This document shows positions 1-10,258 of a stretch of DNA of 41,526 bases, in pieces; the stretch's first letter is position 1; each line of letters opens with the position of its first letter. Below the pieces are notes generated by a model. The model was not told the DNA's origin, did no database searches, and saw only the letters and a list, made by a program, of their open reading frames with translations. A program made the position numbers and the translations under genes. Source of the DNA: Opitutaceae bacterium (GTDB taxonomy: Bacteria > Verrucomicrobiota > Verrucomicrobiia > Opitutales > Opitutaceae); assembly GCA_028281165.1 (NCBI GenBank), contig JANQKI010000246.1:1-41526 (forward strand), written 5' to 3'.

Positions 1-3000
1 CTGGCCTCATGTATCTGGTTCTTAATGACAAGATAATTTTTAGCGACGGCGAGCATTGGAGGAGTGTAGGAGAATTGCCCAAAGGCGTCTTACTCAAAAC
101 GCTTTTCGGGCCCGACAATCGGATATATGTCGGCACCAGCCAGGAAATCGGCTACTTCGAGCAACTTGAGAATGGAGAGCGGAGATGGGTCTCCATTCTA
201 GAGACCATGCCTGAGCCCTATAGCAACTACACGAAATGGCGACCTCATTTCGTTGATGATAACGGATACGTTTTCATTTCCGGTTCGAATAAAATGATCG
301 CCTGGCATGATGAAAAACCAACCAAAGTTTGGAAGCAAAACACAGGCAACGTTATCGAGATATTCAAACTAGGCGATACTCTGTACTATTACACTGGATA
401 CCCAAGAATAGGAAGACTGGATCCGAATGGGGAAGTCTGGTGGCTATGGGAAGACGGCATGGTGAACATCCGCAACCCAGACGAGGCAGGCCTTGGCATG
501 ACAAAGCAGATTGGCGACATTCACTCTGCCGTTCACCTGAGCGATCGAGAAGTCCTGCTTGCCTCCGGCAACACAGGTTTGGTTAAATTCGACGGCAGCT
601 CCATAGAGTTCTGGGAAACGCGCTGGAACGGCGAACCTTTCGCCTACCTGCCCTCATACGCGATTCGCCTCGATAATGGCGACTTCGCCGTTACAACCTA
701 CAATCACGGCCTGCTGATCATTTCTCCCGAGGGCGAGATTCGCTATAAACTGAACCAGCTTGGCGAAGTCGATGCCAGTACTCTGCAAAACGCATTTGCC
801 GATCAAAACGGATTCCTCTGGCTAGCTCATAGTTCGGGTCTTTACCGGCTTGACCTGGAATCCGAGTATTCCCTTTTCCATCACAGACATGGCTTAGAAG
901 GCTCGACGCTTACAATCGTGGAACACAATGGCGAGATATTCCTCGGCACGGATCTTGGCGTGTATCGATTCAACGAAAATCCAACAGAAGAGAATCGCTA
1001 TTTCGAAATCCTGGAAGGCGTATCCGAATCACCATCACTGGTTTCAGTCGATGAAGGCTTGATTATAGGAAGCATCCATAGCATACGCCTCCTCAGGGAT
1101 GATGGCAAAATGGATTTCATCCATCCTGGCGAGCGGCATCTCATTATCAGAAACAAAATAGACCAAGACCACATCTGGGTGGGGAACACTGGAGGGCTCC
1201 AGTACATGATAAAGGAGACTGAGGGATGGGAATACAAAGGTTTCTATGACAAGGATCGCCTCAATCTCCTTAGCCTGGCTCAAGAGGATTCAGGAACGCT
1301 ATGGGTAGAGACTGACTCGGGTCGCATTGCTAGATATATAATGAACGAGGGCCAACTCGAAGCAGAGATCTACCTGCCCGGTCAACACTTCCCTGATAGA
1401 CGCTACGTACCTTTGATCGTTGAAGGAAAAGCCATCTTCGCCAGCGATCAGGACGTTCTGGCATTCAACGAAACCTCAGACAAATTTGAGAATCTGACCG
1501 GCTGGAAAAACCTGCCCAATGATGAACCCAACGCCAGTTTCCGCTTTAGAATCTCAGATCCGAGAGGCAATATCTGGGTTACCCGAAACACTAGGTCGGG
1601 AGAACTCGTACGGTTTATCGAAGGAGATTATCATCGTGGTCTGGTCAACCTTGCCAGAGGCTCTTCGCGAGAAGTGGTTGCCCACCTTCTTGATTCGAAG
1701 GGCCTGCTTTGGCTGGCAACCTCCTCAGGAGTTGTCCGAACGAAGCCAAACGCCTCTCATAAACGCGTGGAAAATATAAATACGCTTCTCACTGGCATCA
1801 TTGATTTGAATACAGGCGAAAATTTGCTCGGTTCAAATTGGTCTGCTGAAGGGGCGAGCCTGTCTCTCCCCTATGCAAAGCGCTCTTTGAAGTTCGAGTT
1901 CGCCTTGCAAAACTACGATTCCCCTGGGCGTAATCAATATCAGGTTTTCATGGAGAATTTTCATAACCAATGGGAACAGTTCGAGCCCGGAAACTACAAG
2001 GAATTCACCAATCTTCCCTCTGAGGATTTCGTATTCAATGTCAAAGGACGCAATGATCTAGGAGATGAAGGGTCAGTAGCGAGCATTCGTTTCTCCATCG
2101 AAACTCCCATCTACGCTAGCCCGTTGGCCTATTTCCTCTACATAGCGATTGGCTTTTCCACCGTTGGATTGCTCCACTACGCCCGAAATCGCCACCTTCG
2201 CAATCGCAATGAAACCCTACAAAAGGAAGTCAGTGTAAGGACGAAGAAAATACAGGATCAGGCGAAGGACTTGAGCGAGAAAAATCTTCAACTTGAAGAA
2301 GCCTTAGCCCAAGCGAAAACGCTGGCCATAGAAGCTCAAGAAGCCGCCAAGGCCAAATCCCAATTTCTGGCTAACATGAGTCACGAGATCCGCACTCCCA
2401 TGAATGGAATAATGGGCATGTGCAGCCTCATTACCGATACCGAACTCGATGCCGATCAGGAATCGTTCGTTCACACCATACGCAATTCAAGCGAGACCTT
2501 ATTGACGATCATCAACGACATCTTGGACTACTCCAAAATCGAAGCGGGCAAGCTGGAATTCGAGGAGATCTCCTTCAGTCTATCGGAATGCCTGGAAGAC
2601 GTCTTGGACCTACTGGCCCACGACGCTCATGAAAAGGACCTCGAATTGCTTTATATCGAAGAGGAGAACATGACGACGCATCGCATAGGCGACCCAACGA
2701 GGCTTAAACAGATTCTCGTCAACCTCATCGGGAATGCTATAAAATTCACCCACGAGGGAGAGGTTACAGTAAGAATATCCGAGGAGCCAAGCGATTCAAG
2801 CAGCATGGTTCGTATTGAAATTAAAGATACGGGCATAGGCATCGCCCCAGAAGCCGCCGAAAAGCTTTTCGACCCCTTTTCTCAGGCTGATGCTTCGACT
2901 GTGCGGAAGTATGGAGGCACTGGACTGGGTCTTTCGATTTCCAGACGCTTGACCGAACTGATGGGCGGCTCCATAGGCGTCGAGAGCGAGCAGGGCAAAG

Positions 3001-3902
3001 GCAGTGTTTTCCATTTCACCCTGAAATTGCCAGTCGATCCCAACCCGCCAAGCGAAGAAGAAAGCCTACAATCGCTTAAAGGGAAGCATGTGCTTATCAT
3101 CGACGACAATGATACCAATCGAACTCTTTTGCGTCACCTGGCAAGCAAGTGGAGTATGCCATTCCAGGAAGCTAGCTCAGCCCTGCATGCTCTCAACGTC
3201 ATGGAATCTATGGAAAGGATTGATGTCGTTTGGCTCGATTATCATATGCCTGAAATGGACGGATTGGAATTCGAAAGAACGGTAAGGCAAAATCCAGCCT
3301 ACGAGAAGCTGCCTGTGGTTCTGATTTCATCGGTAACGCGCATGAATCTGCTCAACGAATTCCGAGATAAACCTTATAATTCCTCTCTCGCCAAGCCGAT
3401 ACACCAGAATCAGCTTATCCTGCGAACAGCAGAGATTTGTGGATACAGCTTAGCATCAGAAGCCAAAGCAGGAGGCTCAAACAAAGCCTCGAGAAACGGC
3501 AAAGGCCACAAGACCCGAGCCCTCCTGGTGGATGACAATCCGGTTAACATTCAAGTGGCTTCTTTAATGCTGAAAAAAATGGGCATCGAGCCCGATCTAG
3601 CTGGCAATGGCCTTGAGGCCATAGACGCGGTAAAGCGCCAGCGATATGATATCGCTCTGATGGACGTCCAGATGCCTGAACTTGATGGGCTGGAGGCGAC
3701 AAAACGCATCAAAGGCGAGATCGAAACCAATCGCCAGCCTATCATTTACGCGATGACAGCGGGAGTCACAGCGTTCGATCGAGAACAATGCGAAAAAGCG
3801 GGCATGGACGGCTTCATTCAGAAACCGATAAGGTACGAAGACTTGATCAACAAAGTGAGCGAGGCCGTTTCAAAAGCGGAAGCTAAACACGGTTCGAATT
3901 AG
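1..3902 (+). CDS. Hybrid sensor histidine kinase with beta-propeller sensor and two receiver domains (5' partial)
   Basis: Signal-transducing membrane kinase. Numbering is from the ATG at 9, but the frame stays open to the left edge and no signal peptide is present, so the true start lies outside the window. Residues 1 to about 600 form a two-component-regulator-type propeller, followed by a Y_Y_Y domain (about 619-700), one membrane segment (about 703-724) and a coiled coil. The HisKA box has phospho-acceptor H792 in '[10 protein letters not shown]'. The ATPase domain shows the N box 'GNAIKF', 'DTGIGI' and 'GGTGLGLS'. Two receiver domains follow: one from about 1027 with D1077, the other from about 1168 with D1219, each with a conserved Lys-Pro near its end. 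The classical HTCS architecture ends in an AraC helix-turn-helix; this one has none and no HPt domain, so it probably signals to a separate protein. The ligand is unknown; in related families it is often a glycan. Domain identity is strong. Confidence 0.93.
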   Translation, partial: GLMYLVLNDKIIFSDGEHWRSVGELPKGVLLKTLFGPDNRIYVGTSQEIGYFEQLENGERRWVSILETMPEPYSNYTKWRPHFVDDNGYVFISGSNKMIAWHDEKPTKVWKQNTGNVIEIFKLGDTLYYYTGYPRIGRLDPNGEVWWLWEDGMVNIRNPDEAGLGMTKQIGDIHSAVHLSDREVLLASGNTGLVKFDGSSIEFWETRWNGEPFAYLPSYAIRLDNGDFAVTTYNHGLLIISPEGEIRYKLNQLGEVDASTLQNAFADQNGFLWLAHSSGLYRLDLESEYSLFHHRHGLEGSTLTIVEHNGEIFLGTDLGVYRFNENPTEENRYFEILEGVSESPSLVSVDEGLIIGSIHSIRLLRDDGKMDFIHPGERHLIIRNKIDQDHIWVGNTGGLQYMIKETEGWEYKGFYDKDRLNLLSLAQEDSGTLWVETDSGRIARYIMNEGQLEAEIYLPGQHFPDRRYVPLIVEGKAIFASDQDVLAFNETSDKFENLTGWKNLPNDEPNASFRFRISDPRGNIWVTRNTRSGELVRFIEGDYHRGLVNLARGSSREVVAHLLDSKGLLWLATSSGVVRTKPNASHKRVENINTLLTGIIDLNTGENLLGSNWSAEGASLSLPYAKRSLKFEFALQNYDSPGRNQYQVFMENFHNQWEQFEPGNYKEFTNLPSEDFVFNVKGRNDLGDEGSVASIRFSIETPIYASPLAYFLYIAIGFSTVGLLHYARNRHLRNRNETLQKEVSVRTKKIQDQAKDLSEKNLQLEEALAQAKTLAIEAQEAAKAKSQFLANMSHEIRTPMNGIMGMCSLITDTELDADQESFVHTIRNSSETLLTIINDILDYSKIEAGKLEFEEISFSLSECLEDVLDLLAHDAHEKDLELLYIEEENMTTHRIGDPTRLKQILVNLIGNAIKFTHEGEVTVRISEEPSDSSSMVRIEIKDTGIGIAPEAAEKLFDPFSQADASTVRKYGGTGLGLSISRRLTELMGGSIGVESEQGKGSVFHFTLKLPVDPNPPSEEESLQSLKGKHVLIIDDNDTNRTLLRHLASKWSMPFQEASSALHALNVMESMERIDVVWLDYHMPEMDGLEFERTVRQNPAYEKLPVVLISSVTRMNLLNEFRDKPYNSSLAKPIHQNQLILRTAEICGYSLASEAKAGGSNKASRNGKGHKTRALLVDDNPVNIQVASLMLKKMGIEPDLAGNGLEAIDAVKRQRYDIALMDVQMPELDGLEATKRIKGEIETNRQPIIYAMTAGVTAFDREQCEKAGMDGFIQKPIRYEDLINKVSEAVSKAEAKHGSN

Positions 3903-3953
3903 AACCATCCCTTCACTCGTCGAGAAAATAAGGTTCAGCTGAGAGCGGTATCG

Positions 3954-3973
3954 GATCTTTCTACTGAAAGATC
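3954..3973. terminator. Hairpin between convergent genes
   Basis: Perfect 8-bp inverted repeat GATCTTTC-TACT-GAAAGATC at the junction of two converging genes; its right arm overlaps the stop codon of the thioredoxin gene. There is no clear T tract on either strand, so the terminator role is an inference. Confidence 0.35.
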
Positions 3974-4400
3974 ATGAAGCCTTGGTCAAAGCAGCTTTGA
4001 TTTTCGAGGCTATAATTTCAGGCGAGTCGGCGCTGTTTACTCTATCGATGAGCTCTCCCGATTCCGCATCTACTAGAACCATAAAGCCAGTCTTAACTCC
4101 AATTTTCTGATACAAATCGGATAAATTCAAAGCCTTGGCCAACTGTCCCGATTGGAATTGAGAGGACAGATTGGTCATATCGAAGGTCGTCAAAAGGATC
4201 GGCTGATTTATGAATGAACCAGTCGCCTTTTTTAGTTGCGGGTCTAAGACCTTACATTTGCCACACCAATCAGCATAGAAAAGCACTCCTACCACTTCTG
4301 GTTCTGAAAATTCCAGTTTCTTTTTGGAAGCTGAATCAGCAACGGTAGTTATAAAAACTAAAGCTGCCAATGTGAAAAGAGATTTTAGTTTTCGATTCAT
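3972..4400 (-). CDS. Exported thioredoxin-like protein
   Basis: Small periplasmic thiol-disulfide protein. It has an N-terminal signal peptide (MNRKLKSLFTLAALVFITTVADSA) and then one thioredoxin fold with the active site 'ADWCGKC' (C49 and C52 counted from the upstream ATG). The start is placed at the ATG at 4400, which opens directly with the basic signal n-region; another in-frame ATG lies three codons upstream at 4409. The resolving pair is CGKC rather than the CGPC of classical thioredoxin. It lies 125 bp downstream of the TPR-TlpA gene on the same strand and may be the last gene of that operon, or have its own promoter after a weak hairpin at 4475-4492. The substrate is not evident. The family is clear, the role is inferred. 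Confidence 0.85.
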   Translation of the reverse strand: MNRKLKSLFTLAALVFITTVADSASKKKLEFSEPEVVGVLFYADWCGKCKVLDPQLKKATGSFINQPILLTTFDMTNLSSQFQSGQLAKALNLSDLYQKIGVKTGFMVLVDAESGELIDRVNSADSPEIIASKIKAALTKAS

Positions 4401-4474
4401 AAGGTACATAAGGGTATAAATCGCTGACTAAGAAACGGCTGGGAAAGCGTTCATCTTTAACCACCCTTTAAATA

Positions 4475-4492
4475 ACAAGGCATCACCCTTGT
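4475..4492 (-). terminator. Weak terminator-like hairpin
   Basis: A 6-bp stem (ACAAGG / CCTTGT, 6-nt loop) downstream of the TPR-TlpA gene; on the minus strand it is followed by TTATTT. It is weak and could be only partly effective before the thioredoxin gene. Confidence 0.3.
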
Positions 4493-4525
4493 GAATACCG
4501 ATACTCGTCGGCGATCAGAAAGGCC

Positions 4526-5701
4526 CTAGGAATGCTCTTTAATAAGATCCTCGAAGTATTCGTAATTTTTAGCTCCGATAATCGTTTTAACAATCTTCCC
4601 CTCTCGATCGATGAGAAAGGTCTTAGGCCGCGCAGAACCAAACTGATAGTAATCCGGAACATCATCCGCGTCCTTAATGCGAACATGAGTCGTCTCCATA
4701 TGATAACGCTTCAAGTAGGTCTGAATCTTGTCTTCGGATTCGTCGGAAAGATTTATAACGACCAACCCTTGATCCTCAAACGTCTTCTGCAATTCATTTA
4801 AGTCCGGCATTTCCTCCAGACATGGGCCACACCAAGTCGCCCAAATATTTAGCAAAACCAGCTTTCCGTTGTAATTCGAGAGACTGCGCTTTTCTCCATC
4901 GGACAGAGAGAAAAAGGTAAAATCAGGAGCTACATCGTCGGATCTCGAAGCCTGGTCCAAGCTTTTCAGAGCATCGGCCGCTCGCTTGAAATTCGGATTC
5001 TTTTCCAGGGCGAGCTTGAAGTAGCGCCCAGCTGAAAACGGATCGTCTGTCATCTGAAAAAGGATTCCTTTGCGAAAATAAAGCCAGGCAGCGTCAGGCT
5101 TGATTTCAATAGCTTCGTCGTAGCGCTCGTGAGCAACAGAGAAATTCTTCTCCTTAGTTTCAAGCATGGCCAACTCAGCCAGACCTTGAACGGCATCGAT
5201 ACGCTTTATCTCTTCGGCATGCTCGAAGGCCTTTTTCATACTGCCCCCCGCGATGCCTGGAGCATTTGAATAGTAGGCAACCAAGCCTTTGTGACCCGGA
5301 ATGTGGTCGGGGTCTATCTCGACCGATTTCTTGTATGTCTCAAGCGCGGAAAAATAGGTAGGTCCCGCTAACATAGGCATCATTCCTTGCGCTACCTGGA
5401 TTTTCGCAGCAGCCAGCATGGAATAATATTTCGCCACAGAGTCATTCGCGTCGATCGCTTCATCGAAATAGGAAACCGCCTGCTTCGGCTCTTTCTTATT
5501 GAAGTAGGCTAAGCCTAAGAGGTATTTGGCTTCCGCAGCGTCAGAACCTTTCAAGGTTTCTGTATCCAATATTTCGATCATACGATCGAAGTCCCTATTT
5601 TTCAAGGCTTGTTGGACCTCGGTAAATTGCTCATTTGCCTGAGCAAGCGAAACAGTAACAGCCATCGATAAGAGAAGTGTATTCAGTATTTTGATTTTCA
5701 T
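4526..5701 (-). CDS. Exported TPR-repeat protein fused to a TlpA-like thioredoxin domain
   Basis: 391 residues. A signal peptide (about 1-22, cleavage near 'SLAQA') is followed by tetratricopeptide repeats (about 25-250) and then a TlpA/AhpC-TSA-type redoxin domain (about 257-391) with 'WATWCGPC' (C291, C294) and a cis-Pro region near 'ARPKTFLIDREG'. TlpA-like proteins act as periplasmic reductants, for example in cytochrome or cuproprotein maturation or as general disulfide reductases. The TPR part may dock a partner. It starts 13 bp after the stop of the FtsX-type permease, so the two are almost certainly cotranscribed, and a second thioredoxin follows. A membrane permease with two exported thiol proteins suggests a cell-envelope redox or export job, but the substrate cannot be read from sequence. 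Confidence 0.9.
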   Translation of the reverse strand: MKIKILNTLLLSMAVTVSLAQANEQFTEVQQALKNRDFDRMIEILDTETLKGSDAAEAKYLLGLAYFNKKEPKQAVSYFDEAIDANDSVAKYYSMLAAAKIQVAQGMMPMLAGPTYFSALETYKKSVEIDPDHIPGHKGLVAYYSNAPGIAGGSMKKAFEHAEEIKRIDAVQGLAELAMLETKEKNFSVAHERYDEAIEIKPDAAWLYFRKGILFQMTDDPFSAGRYFKLALEKNPNFKRAADALKSLDQASRSDDVAPDFTFFSLSDGEKRSLSNYNGKLVLLNIWATWCGPCLEEMPDLNELQKTFEDQGLVVINLSDESEDKIQTYLKRYHMETTHVRIKDADDVPDYYQFGSARPKTFLIDREGKIVKTIIGAKNYEYFEDLIKEHS

Positions 5702-5714
5702 ATGATTTTTCAGT

Positions 5715-8135
5715 TTAAGGGTTTCGAAGAATGGCAGAGGGATGCAGCTTTGTGATTCGAAAAGAAAGCCGCCAGGAAACGAATAGGCTTAGCAGGACAA
5801 TCCCAACGATCAGCAGTAGGCTGGACAGGATTTGCCAGAGCTCGAAATCGCCGTGAGCCACAGGAAAGAATCGATAGAGACCGACGAATAAAACAAGTCC
5901 GAAAATCGCTCCGATTAATACGGGAGCCACAAGTCGAGTCGCCATGTATCGCCTCAAGGCTCCCAGACTAGATCCAAGCGAAAGTCGAACGCCCCACTCC
6001 GGCTTGCGATCCGCCGTATCGAAAGCCACTTGAGTCGCCATTCCGAAAATCGATAGAATCGCAACGATCACGCTAAAGGCGCAGAATAGAACGAAAACCA
6101 TTTCAGCTCTCGCCAGTTGACCGCTTAGCAGATCATCCATCGCAATAATGGTGACACCGAGATCTGGATACTGTTTTGACAAAGCGGATCGTAAAACATG
6201 GATGCGCTTTTCAGGCAGATCCCTCGTTCTCACCAAAAAAGAGGTGAAAATCCAGGGCGTCTGCGTATTCGGAGCAAAGACTTCAGGTTTGATATCAAGA
6301 TTTAACGAGCCCTGTTTTAATCCTTCAACTACGCCAATAACTCGACGAAAACCAAACTCCATCCAGGGCATGATCTTCACTTCCTGTTCAAGAGGGTTTT
6401 GGCCATCCAAGTAGGCATCGACAAAGGCTTGGTTGACCAGTACTACCCGAGCTGATTCTGAAGTGTCCCACTGATTAAAACCACGTCCCTCGCGCATCGA
6501 AACTTTCATTACATCGAAAAAATCGATGCTTACGCTGTTATATAGAACCGTAGCAGGCATGTCGCGCTCGACCACCAGGTCACGCCCACGTAAATCGAAA
6601 GCCATTTCAAAATCGAATCCCCACATAGGAGGACTGGAGGCGGACGTCACCTCCAGAACATCAGGTTGACTTTCAAGCCATTCCTCAATCCTCTGATAGT
6701 ACGCGCTTAGGTTTCTAAGATCGGCAATCGTCCTCTCGCTCGGCGAAATCGCAACCGCCAGAAGGCCGCCTTCGTCGAAACCAAGGTCGAGCGACTTCAG
6801 TTCGCGATATTCGCGAACAGAGACAAGCGCAGCATGCAACATTACTACCATCACGATTACTTGCAAAGCGAGCAGGGCATCCCGTAATCGCTTTTCCCCT
6901 ACACTTAAAGTATGTCGGGTCTCCCCGCTTTTCAACGACTGGAAAAGCTGGGAGCGGGAAGCATGTAGAGCCGGAATGCCTCCGAAAATCAAACCTGTCA
7001 CGCCTACGATAAGACAGACAATACCCACAACGGAGCCCGCATCCACCAATTCGTGAATACGTGGGAGGAAAAAAGGAGGGAGGATGCGATCCATCCTTTG
7101 CAAGACGAAACCGGATAGCAACCAACCTAGCCCCCCGCCGAGTGTCGAGATAGCGAACGACTCGCCAAACGAGCGAGCGAATAGCAAGGAATTACGCTCT
7201 CCTAAAGCCAAGCGAACGCTCGTTTCTTGCCTGCGTTGCAGACCACTCATCATCTGCAGATTAGCTAAATTGAAACAAGTGGCGAACATCACTAGTCCCA
7301 CTGCCCCCAGCATCAGGTAGAGCGGCGTTTTGAAATCGCCCACAAGGATTTCTTGTAACGGCTTAATCGATACGCTTCGATTACGATTCGTCTTGGGAAA
7401 ACTCTCCTCCAGCGTTTTGGCAATCCTCTGTAGCTCTAACTGAGCCTGGCTGGCAGAGATTTCCGCCTTCAAACGACCCACCGCATTCCAATATCGAGAA
7501 TCACGCACGAAATACTCAGGCGAGCCATTGGGAAACGGCATCCACACATCAGAGAAAGCCGGTTCCTTGTAGGACTGAGGCAACACGCCAATGACTTGAT
7601 ACATCTTCTGATCAAATCGTATTGATCTTCCAACCACATTAGGATCGCTATCCAAGTATCGCTCCCAAAATCGATGACTGACTAGGGCTACGCTATCGTT
7701 TCCGAAATTGAAATGCTCAGCAGAAAAGAGATTCCCCAGAACCAGCTTCACTTGGAACACTTTCTCGAAGTCCGAGGTGAGACGCGCGGCGAAGATCTGA
7801 GTCGTTTCGCCAGGAGCGCTTTCGAAATTCAGAAAGTCTCCTCTATAACCAACCAGGCCCTCGAAACTTTCCGAGTTCTCCAAAAAATCCTTGAAGTCGG
7901 CGATAGCGATCGTCTCTAGCGTTTCACCTGTCTTCAATTCCAACGATTGAATTCCCACAAGTCGCTCCGGTTCGGGAAAAGGCAATGGCTTGCGAACGAT
8001 CGTGTCGGTGATGGTCCATAGAACACTCACCGCCGCTGTACCCATGGCCAAAAGTAGAATGCCGGTGATTGCCAGCAAAGGCCTATGACTCCAGTAGCGA
8101 AACGAATCTTTAGCAATGAGGGAGAGGAGGTTCAT
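5715..8135 (-). CDS. ADOP/MacB-type FtsX-domain ABC transporter permease
   Basis: 806-residue inner-membrane permease built as two copies of a MacB periplasmic core plus FtsX domain. The first helix is near residues 18-45, then comes a periplasmic segment with 'LVSHRFWERYLDSDPNVVGRS', three helices near 275-400, a second core and three C-terminal helices ending in 'LHPSAILRNP'. This is the architecture of the 'acidobacterial duplicated orphan permeases', related to MacB and LolC/E and usually without an adjacent ATPase; no ATPase is visible here either. The ATG at 8135 is preceded by AGGA. It heads an operon with the TPR-TlpA protein, and its upstream region carries GTCATG boxes also found before the kinase-regulator operon. 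Such permeases are often placed in lipoprotein or peptide export or drug resistance; the substrate is unknown. Confidence 0.9.
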   Translation of the reverse strand: MNLLSLIAKDSFRYWSHRPLLAITGILLLAMGTAAVSVLWTITDTIVRKPLPFPEPERLVGIQSLELKTGETLETIAIADFKDFLENSESFEGLVGYRGDFLNFESAPGETTQIFAARLTSDFEKVFQVKLVLGNLFSAEHFNFGNDSVALVSHRFWERYLDSDPNVVGRSIRFDQKMYQVIGVLPQSYKEPAFSDVWMPFPNGSPEYFVRDSRYWNAVGRLKAEISASQAQLELQRIAKTLEESFPKTNRNRSVSIKPLQEILVGDFKTPLYLMLGAVGLVMFATCFNLANLQMMSGLQRRQETSVRLALGERNSLLFARSFGESFAISTLGGGLGWLLSGFVLQRMDRILPPFFLPRIHELVDAGSVVGIVCLIVGVTGLIFGGIPALHASRSQLFQSLKSGETRHTLSVGEKRLRDALLALQVIVMVVMLHAALVSVREYRELKSLDLGFDEGGLLAVAISPSERTIADLRNLSAYYQRIEEWLESQPDVLEVTSASSPPMWGFDFEMAFDLRGRDLVVERDMPATVLYNSVSIDFFDVMKVSMREGRGFNQWDTSESARVVLVNQAFVDAYLDGQNPLEQEVKIMPWMEFGFRRVIGVVEGLKQGSLNLDIKPEVFAPNTQTPWIFTSFLVRTRDLPEKRIHVLRSALSKQYPDLGVTIIAMDDLLSGQLARAEMVFVLFCAFSVIVAILSIFGMATQVAFDTADRKPEWGVRLSLGSSLGALRRYMATRLVAPVLIGAIFGLVLFVGLYRFFPVAHGDFELWQILSSLLLIVGIVLLSLFVSWRLSFRITKLHPSAILRNP

Positions 8136-8183
8136 TGTTCCTACCAGGCTATCAAAAATTCATAAGCCACACATGCGCCATAG

Positions 8184-8232
8184 GTCATGACATGGAGTCA
8201 TGATAAAGCATGACTATAGTCCCTACAGGACT
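8184..8232 (-). promoter_or_regulatory. GTCATG boxes upstream of the permease operon
   Basis: The inverted repeat TCATGAC-N5-GTCATGA (8185-8203) is followed by a further CATGAC (8209-8214), the palindrome GACTATAGTC (8212-8221) and AGTCC-N5-GGACT (8218-8232). Similar boxes occur at 10259-10301 upstream of the histidine kinase gene. The candidate ligand is the NarL-type regulator encoded between the two sites; this is inference from position and repetition. Confidence 0.5.
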
Positions 8233-8263
8233 TATAGGTCTTGCCAAACGGCTTCTTTAACTC

Positions 8264-8920
8264 CTACGCCAACCCCAAGTCTCTCGCTCTGAGAGCAGCC
8301 TGCGTTCGGTCCTGCACACCCATTTTTCCCAGAATATTGGATACGTGATTCTTAACGGTCCCTTCGGCAAGATCCAACTTTACGGCGATCTCCTTGTTGC
8401 TGAAACCCTCGGCCAACCAGATCAGAACTTCCTCTTCCCGATGCGATAGCGGCTCCGGCAAAAGATTACGCCTAGGTTGCGAGCGGGTCGCCATTCGATT
8501 AAACTCGGCTACCACTTTCGAGGCGATCGACGGCTGAAGAAACGACTCTCCTCGGTTAACTGTTTTTATGGCATTAATCAGCTCAGTCGATGGAGTGTCC
8601 TTCAGCAAGTAGCCTGAGGCTCCTGCTTTCAAGGCATCGAAAACGCGATCATCGTCATCGAAGGTCGTTAGTACCAGGATTTTGGTGGCAGGCTGCGCTT
8701 CACAAATCGCTTCAGTCGCCGCAACCCCATCCAATTCTGGCATATTTAGATCCATCAAAACAACATCGGGCTTGGAAAGAGACGCTTGCTTAATTGCTTC
8801 TTGACCGTTGGAAACTTCAGCAACGACCTCCAGCTCTTCTGAAAGCTCGAGCAAGGTCTTCAAACCTTCGCGAAAAAGCGCTTGGTCATCAGCCAGGAGC
8901 AAACGTATAGGCGCACTCAT
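8264..8920 (-). CDS. NarL/FixJ-family response regulator
   Basis: 218 residues. The receiver domain (1 to about 120) carries the acidic pair D11/D12, phospho-acceptor D57 in 'VVLMDLNMPE', T85 and the conserved Lys in 'LLKDTPS'. The C-terminal LuxR-type helix-turn-helix (about 150-215) contains 'LSHREEEVLIWLAEG', 'NKEIA' and 'GTVKNHVSNIL'. Its ATG overlaps the kinase stop codon as ATGA, so the pair is translationally coupled and surely cognate. It lies 128 bp from the FtsX-type permease on the same strand, and likely regulates that operon and its own through the GTCATG boxes. The signal is unknown. Confidence 0.95.
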   Translation of the reverse strand: MSAPIRLLLADDQALFREGLKTLLELSEELEVVAEVSNGQEAIKQASLSKPDVVLMDLNMPELDGVAATEAICEAQPATKILVLTTFDDDDRVFDALKAGASGYLLKDTPSTELINAIKTVNRGESFLQPSIASKVVAEFNRMATRSQPRRNLLPEPLSHREEEVLIWLAEGFSNKEIAVKLDLAEGTVKNHVSNILGKMGVQDRTQAALRARDLGLA

Positions 8921-10227
8921 ACAGGAATGGATACTTCAAGCCGAAAGCCGTTCCCAGTCGAGGTCTTAATCTGCGTCTTTCCATTGAGAAATTGAACGCG
9001 CTCCTGGATGCCAAGAATGCCAAAACCGCCATCCGTATCCTGACTTCCGATACCATCATCCTCAACAAATAGCTGAACGCTATTCGAATCGCGAAAATCC
9101 AACGCTATGTCGACTGATTTTGCCTGCGAATGCTTTCGTACATTAGTCATAGCCTCTTGAGCCGTTCGATAAACCGCCGATGCAATCTGAGGAGAGAGCT
9201 CTGCCTCCTCGCCATTAACCGAAAAAGATGAATGGATACCCGTTTCGTTCAAATCTTTCGCCAGCTCCTCGAGAGCCTGCGAAATCGATTTGCCATCCAG
9301 AGGAGAAGCGCGTAGTGAAGAAACGGATTCACGTACATCTTGAAGACCCTTCTGAGTCAGGTTTTTAGCCTTGTCGATAAAGTGGCTTGCCCTCTCAACA
9401 TCAGTTGAAATTAAAGCCTTAGCCGCCTCAAGCTGAACGTTTACCACTGTCAGTGAATGGCCTAAGGTATCGTGAATTTCGCGAGCGATACGATTTCGCT
9501 CCTGAGTCGCGGAAAGCTCTTCGGCTTTTGCGCTGTAAGCGCGAAGTTGGGCATTAGCTGCATCCAATTCTCTAGCTAAATTTCCAGCAGCCATCCGAGT
9601 GGTAATCTGGCTATTGACGATCGAGTACATCATAGCCCCGAATGTAAGCCCCGTTCCAATACCGATTAAATTGTCCCAGCCCACCCATACGTCCAGAAAT
9701 AGACCGTAAGAAAAGTTTAGAACCAAAAGGATGAGAACCACGTTTATCCCAACCATCCAAATGGGCATGACAAGGCACGCCATAGCAGACAATACAAAGA
9801 GCAATACGAGATTAAAGCCGAGGTAGCCACCAAACACATGGTGACCCCAAATTAGAACAGCGAAATTCAAGACGAAATATGCTCCATAATAGAGAATGAC
9901 CTCTACCGGACGACCCCATCTTAAACTCGTCCAGGCAACCACCATTGGCGACATTTCCTGGACCTGCTCGTACATGCGACGGCCATGTAGGTAGCCTATG
10001 GTAGCCCATGTGAGACCTATTCCAAGGACGCACGCTTCATAGATAAGGATATCGACGATTCCTGGGATTTTCTTTCCGGCCATGAAGGGAAGGATAGCCG
10101 AGCAGGCCAAGATGATCGCCATGAAAGCGAGACCAAATTTGTTCTGAGAATCGAAGCTGGTCTTCTCCTTGGCTTCGGCCATAGCGAAGGCTTCGCGAGC
10201 AGATTTGGAAGGACTTCCCGTGGTCAT
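8917..10227 (-). CDS. NarX/DesK-type sensor histidine kinase (HisKA_3)
   Basis: 436 residues from the ATG at 10227, which has AGGA about 8 nt upstream; a TTG directly before it would add one residue. About six hydrophobic segments (35-205) form a membrane sensor without a large periplasmic domain, as in DesK-like kinases that read membrane or envelope state. A coiled coil is followed by the HisKA_3 motif 'RIAREIHDTLGHS' with H252, and a HATPase domain with 'AQEAMTNVRKHS', 'VEDDGIGS' and 'GFGILGIQERV'. It is coupled to the response regulator by a 4-bp overlap. By analogy with BceS/LiaS-like systems coupled to permeases it may sense envelope stress; this is inference. Confidence 0.93.
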   Translation of the reverse strand: MTTGSPSKSAREAFAMAEAKEKTSFDSQNKFGLAFMAIILACSAILPFMAGKKIPGIVDILIYEACVLGIGLTWATIGYLHGRRMYEQVQEMSPMVVAWTSLRWGRPVEVILYYGAYFVLNFAVLIWGHHVFGGYLGFNLVLLFVLSAMACLVMPIWMVGINVVLILLVLNFSYGLFLDVWVGWDNLIGIGTGLTFGAMMYSIVNSQITTRMAAGNLARELDAANAQLRAYSAKAEELSATQERNRIAREIHDTLGHSLTVVNVQLEAAKALISTDVERASHFIDKAKNLTQKGLQDVRESVSSLRASPLDGKSISQALEELAKDLNETGIHSSFSVNGEEAELSPQIASAVYRTAQEAMTNVRKHSQAKSVDIALDFRDSNSVQLFVEDDGIGSQDTDGGFGILGIQERVQFLNGKTQIKTSTGNGFRLEVSIPV

Positions 10228-10258
10228 CAACTTATCCTAGCGCAGGAACTAAATTCTT

